From contig JAEUJW010000022.1 in NCBI GenBank assembly GCA_016793465.1, forward strand, positions 1 to 64,000: 64,000 nt of DNA. Reading direction: 5' to 3'. Shown one piece after another: positions 15,097-24,445 of this stretch (its first letter is position 1; each line of letters begins with the position of its first letter). This DNA comes from Myxococcales bacterium. GTDB lineage: Bacteria > Myxococcota > Polyangia > Nannocystales > Nannocystaceae. Made by a program: the position numbers and the translations under genes. The notes beneath the pieces were generated by a model. It did no database searches. It saw only the letters and a list, made by a program, of their open reading frames with translations, and had not been told where the DNA came from.

Positions 15097-17244
15097 TCAG
15101 TCGTCGAACAGCGGCACGGGCACGAGGATCGTGCCCTTCAGGCGCGCGTGCAGCTCGTCGATGTCGGCCTGCTTCACCCCGTAGGTGCCGATCATGATGA
15201 TGTGCCCCTTAAAACTGTGCTGCTCGTGGAACGCCACCAGGGCGTCGAGCGCCGCGTGCAGGGGCCCGCGCTGCAGCGTCTGCTTGCCCGACTTGTCGGG
15301 CACCAGGGCCAGGTACAGGTCCATGTCGTCGGGCACGATCTCCGTCAGCTCGGTGAAGATGCGGGTCACGTTGCCCTCGATGCCCTCGGGGCGGATGTCG
15401 TCGCGGGTCACGCGGTACATGAACTCGCTGCGCACGCTGCGGGTCATGTGGAACACGACGACCTGGCGGTACGGGATGCCGGTGGTGCGCCCCTGCTGGC
15501 GCGCCAGGTCGATCGCCTTGGTGATCAGCCGGCCGACGCGCACGCCGCCGACCGCGACCACGATGGTGCGCTGCTGCGGGTCGATGACCGTCGACTCGAC
15601 CGTCTCGAGCACGCGGCGGAAGTAGCGGTAGCCGCCGCGGATGAGCGGCCGGTGGTTGTGGACCAGCACGACCGCGCCGACCAGCACGACCACCGTGGTG
15701 AACAGCAGGCGCAGCTCGCCCATGCTGGCGGGCGATCCGGTCCACATCTCGAGCATCGCGTAGCTCAGCGCCATCGCCCCGACGATCAGCGCGACCGGCA
15801 GGCGCACCTGCAGCACCGTCAGGTTCCACGGCGCGCTGTAGACCCGGCGGTCGTCGGCCTTGAAGCGGCGCAGCAGCGCGAACGCCACCAGCCCCGACAG
15901 CAGCACCAGCCCGAACATCGCCCAGTACCAGCGCTCGAGCGTGTGGACCTGCCAGTCGGCCTGGGTGGCCAGCAGGAGGCACGCGCCGATCATCATCCAG
16001 TGCATCCGCGGGAACGCCCCCGCCTGGTTGGCCCCGAGCAGCGAGCGCGGCAGCAGGTCGTCGCGGGACATCGCCAGCCACAGCCCTCGCGCCCCCGCGA
16101 AGCCGGTGTTGGTCGCGCCGATCAGCATCAGCGCCGCGTTGATGGTGATGACCGTGCGCCACACCTCGCCGACAGTGGTCGAGCCGGTGAGGCCGATCCC
16201 GATGTGCCGCCCGAGCTGCCCCAGCAGGTCGAACGGGTGATTAAGCAGCACCTGCGGCGGCAACAGCAGGAACACCAGCAGCGCCAGCGAGCCGCCGACC
16301 ACCAGCAGCGTCAGCAGCATCGCCCAGTAGATCTTCGGCACGTCGCGCTGGGGGTTCTCGAGCTCCTCGGGGATGTTCATCACCGACTCGACGCCCGAGG
16401 CCCCGAGGATCGCGTTGCCCACGCCCGCGAGCAGCAGCGGCGCGCCGATCAGCGCGAGGCCCGGGAGGAACCCGCGCCCGTGCCACAGCGCCGGATCGGC
16501 GCCGACCGGCGCGCCCGCCCCGTGCACGATCGGGTGGAGGTCCACGCCCTGCAGCGCGAGGCACACCAGGCCGGCCACGATCGTCAGCCCGACCACCCCG
16601 AGGTTCAATAAGAACACGGCCTTGCCGACGCGCACGCTCTGCTTCAGGCCGAGGTTGTTGACCTGCACGAGCACCGCCAGCGGCGCGAACGTGGCGACCA
16701 CCGGGGCCGACAGCGTCGGCGCCAGCACCAGCCCGGCGACGCTCGCGGCCCCGACCGACCACAGCGTCGCGCGCCAGGCCTTCGGATCCAGCCACACCCC
16801 GAACACCGTCGCCGGGACGGCCGCCAGCACCAGCACCGGCAGCGTGCCGCGGCCGATCAGCGCGCGCGCCAGCTCGCCCATGTACGTGCCGAACATCAGC
16901 ATGCTGGCGATCGCCGTGGCCGCGTACGACAGCGAGACGATGACGCCGACGAGCGCGGCCGCCAGCAGCGCGTAGCGGCCGAACTGGCTGAGCGCGTAGC
17001 GCGTCATCACGTACGACCCGCCGTTCGACAGCGTCAGCAGCACCGCCTCGATGTACAGCGGCGCCAGCAGCAGCAGCAGCAGGTACAGGCCGATCTGGAC
17101 CAGCGGCGTGGCGTAGCCGACCCCCGCCGCCAGCAAGAAGCCGGACACGTAGTACGGCGTCGTCAGCGGGTGGGGCCCTACCAGGTACAGGCCCTCGCGC
17201 CACGACAGGCGCGGCTTCGGGGCTTCTCCGTCGTCCGACGTCAT
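15097..17244 (-). CDS. APC superfamily amino acid permease with cytoplasmic C-terminal domain
   Basis: 715 residues. About twelve transmembrane helices fill residues 25-520 (for example YLLLLLLAPLYIEAVLLTL and LLTLLVVGGSLALLVFLLL). SGVESVMNIPEELENPQRDVP is the conserved APC segment after helix 6. A 190-residue soluble tail follows; its VIDPQQRTIVVAVGGVRVG and HIIMIGTYGV words resemble nucleotide-binding universal-stress-protein-like tails. Likely an amino acid or amine transporter; substrate unknown. The Shine-Dalgarno (GAGG) lies inside a strong hairpin abutting the ATG. It is downstream of the ABC operon but separated from it by 123 bp. Confidence 0.88.
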   Translation of the reverse strand: MTSDDGEAPKPRLSWREGLYLVGPHPLTTPYYVSGFLLAAGVGYATPLVQIGLYLLLLLLAPLYIEAVLLTLSNGGSYVMTRYALSQFGRYALLAAALVGVIVSLSYAATAIASMLMFGTYMGELARALIGRGTLPVLVLAAVPATVFGVWLDPKAWRATLWSVGAASVAGLVLAPTLSAPVVATFAPLAVLVQVNNLGLKQSVRVGKAVFLLNLGVVGLTIVAGLVCLALQGVDLHPIVHGAGAPVGADPALWHGRGFLPGLALIGAPLLLAGVGNAILGASGVESVMNIPEELENPQRDVPKIYWAMLLTLLVVGGSLALLVFLLLPPQVLLNHPFDLLGQLGRHIGIGLTGSTTVGEVWRTVITINAALMLIGATNTGFAGARGLWLAMSRDDLLPRSLLGANQAGAFPRMHWMMIGACLLLATQADWQVHTLERWYWAMFGLVLLSGLVAFALLRRFKADDRRVYSAPWNLTVLQVRLPVALIVGAMALSYAMLEMWTGSPASMGELRLLFTTVVVLVGAVVLVHNHRPLIRGGYRYFRRVLETVESTVIDPQQRTIVVAVGGVRVGRLITKAIDLARQQGRTTGIPYRQVVVFHMTRSVRSEFMYRVTRDDIRPEGIEGNVTRIFTELTEIVPDDMDLYLALVPDKSGKQTLQRGPLHAALDALVAFHEQHSFKGHIIMIGTYGVKQADIDELHARLKGTILVPVPLFDD

Positions 17245-17278
17245 GAGGGCCTCGCGGGTTATGCACCCGCGGGCCCTC
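17245..17278 (-). promoter_or_regulatory. Hairpin abutting the permease start codon, sequestering its Shine-Dalgarno
   Basis: GAGGGC and CGCGGGT (17245-17250, 17253-17259) pair with ACCCGCG and GCCCTC (17265-17271, 17273-17278). The stem is 13 bp with a small internal bulge and a 5-nt loop. In the mRNA the stem ends GAGGCCCTC directly before AUG 17244, so the only GAGG is base-paired. It could also terminate the upstream operon. Confidence 0.5.
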
Positions 17279-17367
17279 GCCTGACAACCACGCGATGGTT
17301 CGCCTATCCGCGGCGCCGCGCGTTCACGCCCGTCGTTGCCTTTGCATCGATCGGGCCAGCGTGGACC

Positions 17368-18726
17368 TCACGGAGCTTTCGCCGGCGCCTTGCTCGGAGC
17401 GGCCGGCTTCGGCGTCTTGGCGGGCGCCTTGCCCGGGGTCGTCGGCGCGGCCGGGGCGCTCGCCGTCGCGTCCTTGAACAGCTCCGCCTTGGGCTTGCGG
17501 ATCTGTTTGAAGTTGGCGTCGGAGATCACGTAGAACCACTTGTCGAAGCGGGCCTTCAGCGACTTGGCGCGCTTCAGGCCGGCCGACTCCTCGCCGCCTG
17601 CGCCGGCGCCCTTGTCGCTCTTGGCGTCGTACTCGACGTTGACGAACATGTAGCGGTTGGCCGCCTTCTCGGCCGCGGGGTCCTCGGGCTTGTCCGCCGG
17701 CTTGTCCTCGGGCGTGCCCGACGTCAGCGCCAGGCCCGAGTCGAGCGTGATCTCGCCGAAGTACAGGCTGTAGACCACGCCGTCGTTGCACACGACCTTG
17801 ACCTCGCCCTCGTTGCCGAACAGGCGCCGGCCGTCGGGCGTCACGAAGAAGCCCTTGGCGCGCAGCGCCTCGAACGTCAGCGGCTCGGGCCGCGGGCGCA
17901 CGCCGACGATCTGCAGGCGGTCGATCGCCCCGACCAGCTGGCGGATCTTGAAGCCGTCGACCTCCTTGCCCTCGATGCCGGCGCCCTCGCTGATCACCCA
18001 CTTGCCCTCGGGCGCGTCGGGCTTCTCGGGGTCGGGCTCCTTCACGACCGCGAGCACGTCGCGGTTGATGACCTTGGCCTGCAGCTCGTCGACCTTGTAG
18101 TCGTCGTTGACGAACGTCTCGACCGTGTCCTGGTCGAGCTTCAGCAGGTCCTTCTCGATCCAGTCGGTGAAGTTGGTCGAGATGTCGACCGTGAGCTTCG
18201 ACGCGTAGACCCGCTTGGCGTTCTCCGCGGGCAGGCGCACGTAGGCGAAGCCCTCCTTGTTCTCGGGCTTCTTGCCGACGATCGCGTCGACCAGCACCGT
18301 GCCCGACGCGTCTTTGATGATGATGTGCTTGCCGGCGCCCTTGGGGCTCGGCGACTGCGGGTCCTCGACCTCGAAGGCCGCGTGGTCCTCGCTGCGGTCG
18401 GACTGCAGCAGGTCGCGCTTCACGTCGATGAACGAGGCCGCGGCCTTGCCCATGCGCTCGGCGCCGTCGGCCGGGTAGTCGTTGTGGCTGGGGATGACCC
18501 AGCGGCCGTCCTTCAGCTCGACCTTGAAGCTGGTCGCGCGGGCCGCCTTGTCGTCGTAGTCGATGACCTCGAGGCTGGCCGCCTGCGCGGGGTCGGTGAA
18601 CTTCGGGAACAGCGCGGCCCCGGTGTCCTCGTAGACGGCCGGCGGGATCTCGATCGGCCGCATGACGAACGCGGCGACGAGGCTGCCGAGGGCGATGGCG
18701 ACGGAGAGGAGGGTCGTGCGGTTCAT
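17368..18726 (-). CDS. DUF4340 domain-containing protein
   Basis: 452 residues. An N-terminal signal-anchor (TTLLSVAIALGSLVAAFVM) is followed by an extracytoplasmic mixed alpha/beta region typical of DUF4340, with repeated segments such as VELKDGRWVIPSHNDYPAD and EGKWVISEG. A Lys/Pro/Ala-rich tail (KAPAKTPKPAAPSKAPAKAP) ends the protein. Its start overlaps the stop of the GldG-like gene by 4 bp (ATGA), so the two are translationally coupled. DUF4340 proteins regularly accompany GldG-type ABC genes; the shared role is probably envelope or gliding related but unproven here. Confidence 0.85.
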   Translation of the reverse strand: MNRTTLLSVAIALGSLVAAFVMRPIEIPPAVYEDTGAALFPKFTDPAQAASLEVIDYDDKAARATSFKVELKDGRWVIPSHNDYPADGAERMGKAAASFIDVKRDLLQSDRSEDHAAFEVEDPQSPSPKGAGKHIIIKDASGTVLVDAIVGKKPENKEGFAYVRLPAENAKRVYASKLTVDISTNFTDWIEKDLLKLDQDTVETFVNDDYKVDELQAKVINRDVLAVVKEPDPEKPDAPEGKWVISEGAGIEGKEVDGFKIRQLVGAIDRLQIVGVRPRPEPLTFEALRAKGFFVTPDGRRLFGNEGEVKVVCNDGVVYSLYFGEITLDSGLALTSGTPEDKPADKPEDPAAEKAANRYMFVNVEYDAKSDKGAGAGGEESAGLKRAKSLKARFDKWFYVISDANFKQIRKPKAELFKDATASAPAAPTTPGKAPAKTPKPAAPSKAPAKAP

Positions 18727-20678
18727 GCTGCACCTCGCTTGCGGCTGCTCGGGATCGACGCCTGTTCGCGCCGGCGCTTGCGCAGGAAGATGAAGCCGCC
18801 GAGCACGATCGCGGGGATCGGCGGGACCAGCACCGCGATCACGCGGATCCAGTCCTCGACCTCGCGGACCGCGCGCAGGTGCTCGGTCTCGGTCTTCTCG
18901 TTGGCGCGGGCCTTGTCGCGGTTGATCTGCTCGCGCTTGGCCAGCAGGCGCCGGTTCTCGGCGTCCTCGGCGCTCTTCATGAGGACCGCCTTGGTCGTCT
19001 CGTCGAGCGAGGCGTCCTCCTCGATCTTCTTGACCGCGGCGTCGAGCGCGGCCTGGGCGGCGTCGAGGTCCTCCTTGGCCTTCTTGTCGGCGGCCTCGAC
19101 CTCGGCGTTGCGCTTGTCGCTGGCCTCCTTGGTCAGGGCGTCGACCTTGTCGAGCCGGCGGTACATCGACTTGCGCCCGCGCAGGTCGAACAGCTCGCCG
19201 TCGCCCGACAGCGTGTCGATGGCGTTCAGCAGGAAGGTGACGTTGTCGAAGCGGATGTCGTCGACGCCGTCGCCGTCGATGTCGCCGCCGCGCTCGTTGA
19301 GCACGAAGAACTGGTCGCCGAACATGTCGAGGTCGGCGACCACGACCACGTTCTTGCCCTTGCTGCCGCCCTCGCCCGAGGTCTCGCCGGCGGCGACGCG
19401 GGCCGCGATCACCTGCGGCTCCGGCACCAGCGTCTTCGACTCGGCGGGGATCGGGCCCTGCAGGCCGAACAGCATGTGGCGCGTGGTCAGCTCGTCGAAC
19501 TTGTTGTAGCCGCCGCGCGGGCCGGTCGACAGCAGCGGCACGAACTCGGACTCGTGGCCGGCGGACGGCCTCAGCTCGCCGCCGAACAGCACGACCACCT
19601 CGTTGAGGCCGGCGACCACCGGGTCCTGGCTGGCGAACGGGTCGTGCCCGCCCTCCTGCTTGTGCACGAAGACCACGTGGTTCGGCGTGCCGCGGAAGTT
19701 CGGGTGCGGGTTGTCGGTGTCGAGCACGATCTTCGAGGCGTCCCACTGGACCCCGAGCTTGTCGAGGAAGCCGACGTAGTCGCCCTTGGGCTCGCCGCCC
19801 TGCGGGGGCATGCCGAACATCTGGTTCTGCTGGCCCGGCGGCGGCTTCATCGGCTCGCTCGGGGCCAGGGCCATCTCGAACAGCGGCATGGGGTCGACGG
19901 TCAGCAGCGCGGGGCGGCCGGCGTCGATGTACTTCTGCACCACCTCGAGCTGCGGCGTGGTCATGCTCGGCAGCTGCGGGACCAGCAGCACGTCGACGTC
20001 GGCCGGGATCTCCGCGCCGGGGTTGAGGCTGCGGACCTCGTACTGCTTGCGCAGCTCGCCGATCACGCGCCAGGCCGGCTGCTGGCGCCGGGCCTGCAGG
20101 TCGAAGTTGCCCATGATGGTCGCGTCGGTGCGCAGCACGCCGACGACCTTCTTCTTCTCCTGCGTGACCGTCCGCAGCGCGCGTACGATCTCGTACTCGG
20201 GCGAGAGGCCGCGGTCGAGGAACGGGATGACCTCCTCGTGCGGCCCGCTGACGAACGCCACCCCGAGGAACACCTGCATCTGCTGCACGCGGCCGCCCTC
20301 GCGGCTGGCCACGCCCTGCGGGGCGATGCCGTAGTTCTCGACCGCCTCCTGGGCCTCGGGCGAGAACGGCTCGGGCTCGAGGATGCGGACCGTCAGGCCC
20401 TTGCCGCCGCGGGCCTGCATCTCGCGCAGGATGGTCAGCAGGCGCGAGCGCACGGTCACGTACTCGCGCGGGACCTCCTTCGAGACGTAGGCGTGGATCA
20501 CCACCGGGCGCTCCTCGGTGATGCCCTCGATCAGCTTCTTGGTCGGCGACGTGATCTGGCTGAGGCCCTCGGCGGTGACGTCGGCGCGGAGGTTGGTCCG
20601 CTGGAACACGTACGTCAGCGAGATCGCGGTGACCGCGTACGAGGTGAGTCGGATCAGGCGATGGATGCGGGGGTGCAT
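18723..20678 (-). CDS. GldG-family ABC transporter accessory protein
   Basis: 651 residues. An N-terminal membrane segment (SYAVTAISLTYVFQRTNLR) leads into the GldG extracytoplasmic domain, with the conserved start LRADVTAEGLSQITSPTKKLI, then RSRLLTILREM. VDVLLVPQLPSMTTPQLEVVQKY is a Rossmann-like region. A Glu/Lys/Ala coiled coil (about residues 510-600) precedes a C-terminal helix (WIRVIAVLVPPIPAIVLGGFIFL) and a basic end. It is the periplasmic partner of the ABC-2 permease and ATPase encoded upstream; in Bacteroidetes GldA/F/G supports gliding. The permease stop lies 2 bp upstream of its ATG. Confidence 0.88.
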   Translation of the reverse strand: MHPRIHRLIRLTSYAVTAISLTYVFQRTNLRADVTAEGLSQITSPTKKLIEGITEERPVVIHAYVSKEVPREYVTVRSRLLTILREMQARGGKGLTVRILEPEPFSPEAQEAVENYGIAPQGVASREGGRVQQMQVFLGVAFVSGPHEEVIPFLDRGLSPEYEIVRALRTVTQEKKKVVGVLRTDATIMGNFDLQARRQQPAWRVIGELRKQYEVRSLNPGAEIPADVDVLLVPQLPSMTTPQLEVVQKYIDAGRPALLTVDPMPLFEMALAPSEPMKPPPGQQNQMFGMPPQGGEPKGDYVGFLDKLGVQWDASKIVLDTDNPHPNFRGTPNHVVFVHKQEGGHDPFASQDPVVAGLNEVVVLFGGELRPSAGHESEFVPLLSTGPRGGYNKFDELTTRHMLFGLQGPIPAESKTLVPEPQVIAARVAAGETSGEGGSKGKNVVVVADLDMFGDQFFVLNERGGDIDGDGVDDIRFDNVTFLLNAIDTLSGDGELFDLRGRKSMYRRLDKVDALTKEASDKRNAEVEAADKKAKEDLDAAQAALDAAVKKIEEDASLDETTKAVLMKSAEDAENRRLLAKREQINRDKARANEKTETEHLRAVREVEDWIRVIAVLVPPIPAIVLGGFIFLRKRRREQASIPSSRKRGAA

Positions 20679-20680
20679 GG

Positions 20681-21621
20681 CTACCAGTGCCTCCGGGAGA
20701 TGATGATGCCGCACAGGTAGAGCGCGACCGCGGCCCCGCCGACGAAGAACATCACGTCGCCGAGCCGGATCATGCCCTCGCCGAAGCTGGCGAAGTGCTG
20801 CGGGGCGCTGAGCGCCGCGAAGGTGTCGCTGAAGCCGTCGCCGACGCCCTTCATGGACGCGGCCATGTCGCTCTCGGCCCCGCGCCAGCGGAACAACGCG
20901 TCGACGAGCTTCAGCGGCAGCGCCAGCCACAGCGTCAGCCCGACCAGCACGCCGCCGCCGACCGCCCAGGCCAGCCCCTGCGGCCGCTGCGTGCCGAACG
21001 CGATGCTCCACGCCAGGGCGATCGCCGCGCCGACGATGACCACGCCGATCAGCCCGCCGGCCCACGGCGCCTCGCCCGAGACGACCAGCGCCGCGCAGCC
21101 GAGCGCCCCGAGGATGAACGCCACCGTGGTGTTGCCGGTGAACATCGAGCCGACCATGCCGACCGCCACGAACAGCGCGCCCATCAGCCAGTAGCCGACG
21201 TAGGTGGCGAACATCAGCCCGCCGTCGGGCTCGCCGAGGTAGGCCAGCACCAGCACGTTGGCCAGGCTAAACAGCAGGCCGACGGTGTACACGCCGACCG
21301 CGCCGAAGAACTTGCCGAGCACGACCTCGGTGTCGCGCACCGGCAGGGTCAGCAGCAGCTCGTCGGTGCCCGAGCGCCGCTCGTCGGCCCACAGGTTCAT
21401 GGTGATCGCCGGCACGAAGAACATCAGGATGGCGGGCATCCAGCGGTTCAAGGTCGTCAGGTCCGCGAGGTTGCGGCTGAAGAACGTGTCGGTGAGGAAC
21501 GCCGCCGCCGCCGAGGCGACGATGAACAGCGTCAAGAAGACGTAGCCGGTCGGGTTCCCGAGGAAGCTGCGCAGCTCCTTCGAGGCGATCGCGCCGATGG
21601 TTCCAGTGCTCGAAGCCGGCA

Positions 21622-21622
<1 letters not shown>
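20681..21622 (-). CDS. ABC-2 type permease (GldF/NosY-like)
   Basis: 313 residues with six predicted membrane helices, including YVFLTLFIVASAAAAFL, FVAVGMVGSMF and WAVGGGVLVGLTLWLALPL. ASKELRSFLGNPTGYVFLTLF at the N-terminus and LWADERRSGTDELLLTLPVRD after helix 2 are hallmark sequences of ABC-2 permeases paired with GldG proteins. Its start overlaps the stop of the ATPase gene by one base (TGATG), showing tight coupling. It forms the membrane pore of the transporter. Confidence 0.9.
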
Positions 21623-22377
<755 letters not shown>

Positions 22378-22395
22378 CAGGGAGATCCCGCCAAT

Positions 22396-22416
22396 CAGGC
22401 CCGAGGGGCCGTGAAG
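22396..22416 (-). repeat. Dispersed palindrome copy in the leader of the ABC operon
   Basis: In the mRNA sense it reads CACGGCCCCTCGGGCCTG, with stem GGCCC/GGGCC and loop CTC, about 20 nt before the ATPase start and in frame with it. Confidence 0.6.
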
Positions 22417-22489
22417 TGCGAACAGGCGCTCACCTTGTGCCTCAAAACGTGGCTCGCGCCCTGCGCGCGGCCGTACCGCGCGCGCCGCA

Positions 22490-22518
22490 TGTGTATTCCT
22501 TCCCGCACGGCATGACAA
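22490..22518 (-). promoter_or_regulatory. Sigma-70-type promoter for the ABC operon
   Basis: On the minus strand TTGTCA (22513-22518) and TACACA (22490-22495) are 17 bp apart, about 110 nt before the ATPase start. Confidence 0.55.
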
Positions 22519-22625
22519 GCAGGGTCGTGCGTGCGAGTTTTTTCTCCGGCGCGTCGCAGCAATATCACCGCCGCGCATCGACTGCTCGGAAGTCCAGCCG
22601 CGCCGGGACCCCGCATCGCCGGATC

Positions 22626-22655
22626 TTGGGGCCCGCGCCGGTTCTGGCATAGCTT
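22626..22655 (+). promoter_or_regulatory. Promoter with -10 only 8 nt before ATG 22664
   Basis: TTGGGG (22626-22631), an 18-bp spacer and TAGCTT (22650-22655), then 8 nt to ATG. No Shine-Dalgarno is present. Confidence 0.5.
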
Positions 22656-22663
22656 CGCGGGCC

Positions 22664-23827
22664 ATGCCCTCGCCCCCGCGCCTCGCGTCCGTCCGCCCCA
22701 CCCTCCTCGCCCTGCTGGTGGGCGCCTGCGGCGGGCACTCGCCGGCCCAGCCCGCCGAGAAGGAGGCCGCCCCGGCCCTGTCCGCCGACGTCGCCGCCGC
22801 GCCCGAACCTGTCCCTTCGGTCACCCAGCCGGCGTCCGCCCCCCCGCCCGCGGCCGCCGAAAGACCCGCCGCGGAGCCCGCCGATCCCCCGGCCGCCGCC
22901 CCCGGCGGGCTCGCCCCGCTCTCGGCCGATCAGCAGGCGACCCTGCGCGCCGGCGCCGAGGACCCGCTGACCCCGACGCCCATCCACTACATGAAGAGCA
23001 ACGAGGTCCGCCACGACGTGTGGTTCCCGATCGTGGCCGGCAAGGGCGGCGCCTACCTCGGCGTCGGCTCCGACCAGAACTACACCCTGGCCGCCGCCGC
23101 CGGCAGCGAGCTGGTGTTCCTCGCCGACATCGACCAGAGCGTGGTCGACCTCCACCACAACTACGAGGTGCTGATCGAGGCCTCGCCCGACCCCGCCAGC
23201 CTGCTCGCCAGGTTCTCGCCGGACAACCAGGAGGCGACCATCGCCCTGCTGCAGGCCGCCCACGCCGGCCGCAGCGAGGCCGACCGCAAGCGCCTGACCC
23301 GCCTGTACCGCAACGCCCGCGAGACCGTGCGCGTGCACCTGGGGCGCGTCATCAAGCGCACCCAGGACGGCGCGCCGACGTCGTGGATGTCCGACCGGGC
23401 CATGTACGACCGCGTGCGCCTGCTGTTCCAGCAGGACCGCGTGCGCGCGATGGCCGGCAACCTGGTCGGCCCGCACGCCCTGCAGACCGCCGGCGCGGCC
23501 GCCAGGGCCCTCGGGGTGCCGTTCCGCGTGGTCTACTTCAGCAACGCGGAGGAGTACTTCATGTACACCGCGCAGTTCATCGCCAACGTCGAGGCCCTGC
23601 CGGTCGCCGACGACACCGTCGTCCTGCGCACGATCTACAGCAAGGAGTGGGTCCACGCCGATCAGCTGTGGGCCTACCAGATCCAGCCGATGTCCGACTT
23701 CCGCCAGCGCCTCGAGCGCCGGGTCAGCGGCCGCAACAGCCTGCTGGTCCGCGTCGCCGCCGACGGCACCCTCAACAAGGACACCGGCGTGAAGGGCCTG
23801 TCGACCATCGGCATGGCCAGGCCCTGA
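22664..23827 (+). CDS. Lipoprotein with LIC_10091-like domain (methyltransferase-fold type), function unknown
   Basis: 387 residues. A lipobox (LLALLVGAC) is followed by a 60-residue Ala/Pro/Glu linker. The domain (residues about 95-387) has GAYLGVGSDQNYTLAAAAGS followed by VFLADIDQSVVDLHHNYEVL. This resembles the LIC_10091 family (gVYIGVGPeqNFtYIa then IVDIRrqN), a Rossmann-like fold seen in spirochaete and myxobacterial proteins. PFRVVYFSNAEEYFMY near residue 280 fits the same fold. The assignment is recalled, not computed. Its stop overlaps the CTG start of the GNAT gene. Confidence 0.7.
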   Translation: MPSPPRLASVRPTLLALLVGACGGHSPAQPAEKEAAPALSADVAAAPEPVPSVTQPASAPPPAAAERPAAEPADPPAAAPGGLAPLSADQQATLRAGAEDPLTPTPIHYMKSNEVRHDVWFPIVAGKGGAYLGVGSDQNYTLAAAAGSELVFLADIDQSVVDLHHNYEVLIEASPDPASLLARFSPDNQEATIALLQAAHAGRSEADRKRLTRLYRNARETVRVHLGRVIKRTQDGAPTSWMSDRAMYDRVRLLFQQDRVRAMAGNLVGPHALQTAGAAARALGVPFRVVYFSNAEEYFMYTAQFIANVEALPVADDTVVLRTIYSKEWVHADQLWAYQIQPMSDFRQRLERRVSGRNSLLVRVAADGTLNKDTGVKGLSTIGMARP

Positions 23828-24345
23828 TCGCCGCGCCGACGCCGCTCGCGGGCGCGCGCCTGCGCCCGCTGCGGCCTGACGACGCGGCCGCGATCGAGGC
23901 CTACCTGCGCGACCCGCCGATCACAGAATTCACGTGTTATCCCGGGGTGTCACGCACACTCGTGGAAGCGATTTTTGATATCTCCGTCGCGCGCTGGAAC
24001 CGCGGCGAGTACGGCAGGTGGGCGCTCGTCGACGGGGCCGACGACGGCGTGATCGGCACGCTCGGCTTCAACGAGAACCAGCCCGCCCACCGCTGGGCCG
24101 AGCTCGCCTACGACCTCGCCCGACCGCGCTGGGGCCGCGGCCTCATGGATCTGGCGGTCGCCGCCGTGCTGGCCTGGGCGCTCGCGCCGGGCCGCCTGGG
24201 GCGCGTGCACGCCTACGTGCGCGCCGACAACCTGCGATCGCAGCGCCTGCTCGAGCGCCGGGGCCTGCGCCGCGAGTGCACCCTGCGGGCCTATCGCGTG
24301 TGCCGTGGCGTCCGCCACGACTTCCATGTTTACGAGGTCTTATGA
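23824..24345 (+). CDS. GNAT family N-acetyltransferase (RimJ/RimL type)
   Basis: 173 residues. ARLRPLRPDDAAAIEAYL is the N-terminal GNAT strand-helix; LGFNENQPAHRWAELAYDL and RPRWGRGLMDLAVAAVLAWAL cover the acetyl-CoA binding region; RVHAYVRADNLRSQRLLERRG is the classic beta5-alpha4 end. It probably acetylates a protein N-terminus or a small amine. No ATG, GTG or TTG occurs before the domain, and CTG 23824 overlaps the preceding stop (CTGA), so a rare coupled CTG start is proposed. An AT-richer patch (23930-23985) interrupts the domain, with in-frame TGT-TAT and ATT-TTT-GAT codons. Confidence 0.8.
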   Translation: MIAAPTPLAGARLRPLRPDDAAAIEAYLRDPPITEFTCYPGVSRTLVEAIFDISVARWNRGEYGRWALVDGADDGVIGTLGFNENQPAHRWAELAYDLARPRWGRGLMDLAVAAVLAWALAPGRLGRVHAYVRADNLRSQRLLERRGLRRECTLRAYRVCRGVRHDFHVYEVL

Positions 24346-24430
24346 TCCGACCTCGCGAGCGACGGTTGACCTCGGCGATCGGGGCCCGAACCGTGTGCGG
24401 TCTCACGGTAGACCTGCCCGCCTCCTCGGC

Positions 24431-24436
24431 TACCCT
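24431..24436 (+). promoter_or_regulatory. TANNNT -10 box, 9 nt before ATG 24446
   Basis: TACCCT is followed by CGCGCCCGC and ATG. A weak -35 (GTAGAC, 24408-24413) lies 17 bp upstream. Confidence 0.42.
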
Positions 24437-24445
24437 CGCGCCCGC

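Noticed and set aside
22646..22659. Sigma-54 (-24/-12) promoter at TGGCATAGCTTCGC
   Set aside because: The GG to GC spacing is one base short of the required 10-bp gap, and the sigma-70 type elements fit better.
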